Assembly: GCA_008711295.1 (NCBI GenBank)
Contig: VUYV01000149.1
Coordinates: forward strand, 248,001 to 312,000
Length of the DNA: 64,000 nucleotides
Direction of reading: 5' to 3'
From: Anarhynchus alexandrinus
Taxonomy: Eukaryota > Chordata > Aves > Charadriiformes > Charadriidae
The position numbers and the translations under genes are program-made. Position 1 is the stretch's first letter. Each line of letters begins with the position of its first letter. The notes below the pieces were generated by a model, which made no database searches, was not told the DNA's origin, and saw only the letters and a program-made list of their open reading frames with translations. Positions 61,904 to 64,000 of the stretch are shown here, in pieces.

Positions 61904-62152
61904 ATCATAGAATCATAGAATCATAGAATGGTTTAGGTTGGAAAGGACCTTGAAGATCATCGAGTTCCAACCCCCCTGCCATAGGCAGGGACACCTCCCA
62001 CTAGACCAGGTTGCCCAAGGCCACGTCCAGCCTGGCCTTGAACACCTCCAGGGATGGGGCCTCAACAACNCTCCTGTAGGCCCCCTTTAGGTACTGAAAG
62101 GCCGCAATAAGATCTCCCCGGAGCCTTCTCTTCTCCAGGCTGAACAGCCCCA
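61904..62152 (-). mobile_element. CR1 LINE 3' fragment, reverse strand, internally deleted at an N
   Basis: Read on the minus strand, the plus-strand start is the 3' end: three ATCATAGA-type terminal units, then 'gttggaaaggaccttgaaga', 'gcagggacacctcccacta' and 'acacctccagggatgggg'. After N (62070) it resumes at 'ctcctgtaggccccctttag' and ends in 'ttctcttctccaggctgaac', which is upstream coding sequence ([17 protein letters not shown]). Compared with the 56129 copy, about 130-160 bases are absent between these two parts, exactly at the N. It is the only reverse-strand CR1 in the window. Confidence 0.95.
62070..62070. other. Undetermined base inside a CR1 deletion junction
   Basis: The N separates two CR1 parts that are not adjacent in a normal copy. 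It is either a collapsed assembly gap or a real deletion whose junction was poorly resolved. Confidence 0.85.
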
Positions 62153-64000
62153 TGATGGCTCTGTATACTTTAGGTCAATTCTGCACTTGTCTTATATTGT
62201 CTTACTTTGCATTTTATTTCTCATATTAAGCCCGGTGCAATACAGCGCAAATTATTTGGTTTTAGCAGGCATCAGGGCATAAGAAATAATCCAATTTCAG
62301 GTCTTTAAGATATATTTTGATACACTGTTTAAAACAGTCCTCCTTTGAAAGTGGTGTATTCACCTGACATATAGGCTTGGGGTCATGTGAGGTTCTTCCT
62401 GTCCTTTATTATGTTCTTCATAATTTAGTTGCACCTTTGTCACCTACGTCCCAAAGCCAACTCACAGCAACCCTGTGTTCCACTTACATAAACTTCATTT
62501 TTATATTTAATGAAACTGGACTTCCTACCCAGAGATAAATCTCTGACGCACTCCGACCTGCCTGCATTTCTATTATCTGTGTCTGTATAATCATTGTCTA
62601 ATAGTAGTAAATAAAAAAGAAAATCATTGTTGAAAGTATTTGCTCAGTGAGCAGGGAAATCACTTTTGACAGCTAGAATATGCATTGAACCTTAAGGCAA
62701 ACAAACAAACAAACAAGGAATATATATATGAGGGCTTTTCCTTTCTTCCCAGTACTGTAAGGGAGGTTGATGGGGGAAAGTACAGATGAAGACTACAATT
62801 AGATGGAAGGATGCTTTATGTTGCCTAAAGCCCATGTAAGATTTACTGATTAAAAAAATAGTCAATTTAATTATGTTTATAGGAAGCCAGGTATGGGGGA
62901 GAGAATTAATCCATACAGTGGTCAAAAGGAATTTCTGTGTCCATAATCTTGAGTGGTAATTGGTTTCCTTTTCCTAAATGATCATAGTGAGTTACTATTT
63001 TATTTTGTAACTTTATCTTACTTACAAGGTTCTGAATTAGGAGGCCTGCAGGCTAAAAATCCCATTTTCTGTGATTGTTTTTTTCCTTTGTTCCTTTCCT
63101 TCTTCCTGCCCCCTTCTGCTTACCGAACTGCAGCTCCCATCCTAGCCAGGTAGTCTGGCCAAAATAGCTCCTGCCATCTGGAACAGTCCCTATGAACCTC
63201 TCGGTGACTTCCTCTCATTGGAAATGTCAGCTCGAATCTTTTCTCCCTTGCTTGCTGCTCCTTAATTTTCTTTTCATTTTGTTATTCATTATTCAACAAG
63301 GTGACTGTGGTGTTTGATTGTGTTGATGTACAGTGTGCATGAAAAATGCTATGCAGGAGAGAGCTCTATGTTCTCCCTCCTCTGTCTTCCCTGTTATCCT
63401 AATCCACATCGGGGTCTGGTTGCTACTGATATGTCATCTCTCCTATGAGAATGATCTAGCATGATGTATTGCAATTATATTTAGATTCAATGAGTGCAGA
63501 GCTGTCTAAATTTTCTTTTAAAGGGTGCAAAGAAAACAAAATTCAGACAAGCCATAATTTTTCAATTAAGATCAGTTTTTTTCATATCATTCCCAACACA
63601 TTTTTTGCATTTTCAGATGTTTGGTGAATTGCTGAATTTTCTGATAAGCAAACTAAGCATTGCTTTTTTCCGTAAAGGTTATTCCTGTCATTGTGCAATT
63701 AGATGGGAATGTCAATTTTGTTCTCTTTTAAACTAAGCTACACTTATATTTGTAGGGTTGTTGAAAATCATGCTCTGGGACCTCGATGATGAAAAATTAG
63801 GAGCATATTAAAAAATTTTTTTGCATTAAATTAGTTTAACAATGATCTTAAGACACTCTTCTGAATAATGATATGAATGTTTTAAGATGTTATTCTAGTG
63901 AGTATTAGGGTAGGACAGAGGCTGACTGGTGGTTATAGATGGTGCGAATTGACAGCGCAAGGCTATTAGCAATGCGTTTGGCTGAGCGGGATAGAAGCAG
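62153..64000. other. Non-coding DNA, no gene recognised
   Basis: AT-rich unique DNA with a (CAAA)n run at 62698-62716 followed by a short TATATATAT stretch, and a pyrimidine patch near 63080-63115. No CR1 or exon-like block was seen to the window end. Confidence 0.5.
62698..62716. repeat. (CAAA)n microsatellite
   Basis: Nearly five CAAA units, followed after a few bases by an ATATATAT run. It is a simple repeat. Confidence 0.85.

Noticed and set aside
1..64000. CRISPR arrays, bacterial operons, tRNA or rRNA genes, LTR retroelements
   Set aside because: No regularly spaced repeats, ribosome-binding-site/ORF organisation, cloverleaf-like blocks or paired long terminal repeats were seen on reading; weak or old copies could be missed without a search.

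Overview
The window looks like avian nuclear DNA. The evidence is seven copies of the CR1 non-LTR retrotransposon, recognised by the conserved end of its reverse-transcriptase reading frame, its 'ggtcccttccaacc' 3' tail and its terminal ATTCTATG-type repeats. The rest is AT-rich, with many T/A homopolymers and T-plus-TTG or TTTGG tracts. No prokaryotic gene organisation, rRNA, tRNA or CRISPR array was seen. Almost all open frames are short (about 60-150 codons), lie on both strands, overlap, and resemble no family I recognise. I read the window as intronic or intergenic DNA of a bird.

Layout. 1-18713 is unique AT-rich DNA with simple tracts, one 36-bp exon-like block (3310-3345), a CpG-rich islet (9365-9535) and a 90/93-bp near-identical tandem duplication split by an N (12361-12545). 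18714-29829 holds three CR1 3' fragments, an AT microsatellite and a GC-richer patch (27395-27860). 29830-39860 contains the only segment with convincing splice architecture. Three blocks (32960-33028, 38896-38947, 39779-39822) have good acceptors or donors, agree in phase, and join into a reading frame of 52 residues with a stop and an AATAAA just downstream. I do not recognise the protein and treat it as a candidate only. 39861-56128 is unique DNA with two CR1 fragments, a homeodomain-motif-dense block (about 41871-41990), a degenerate pyrimidine-rich repeat (48823-48957) and small hairpins. 56129-56885 is the longest CR1 copy, retaining a frameshifted end of the reverse-transcriptase ORF. 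56886-64000 is unique DNA plus one reverse-strand CR1 with an internal deletion at an N.

The CR1 copies fall into two visible 3'-end types: 18714, 24889, 44817, 53441 and the reverse-strand 61904 copy; and 29431 and 56129. Four single-base Ns (12451, 33890, 59049, 62070) probably mark assembly gaps. Three of them sit at structural oddities: a duplication, a poly-C run and a CR1 internal deletion. I found no evidence of an undescribed multi-gene system. The most useful leads are the candidate spliced small ORF and the assembly-sensitive sites.
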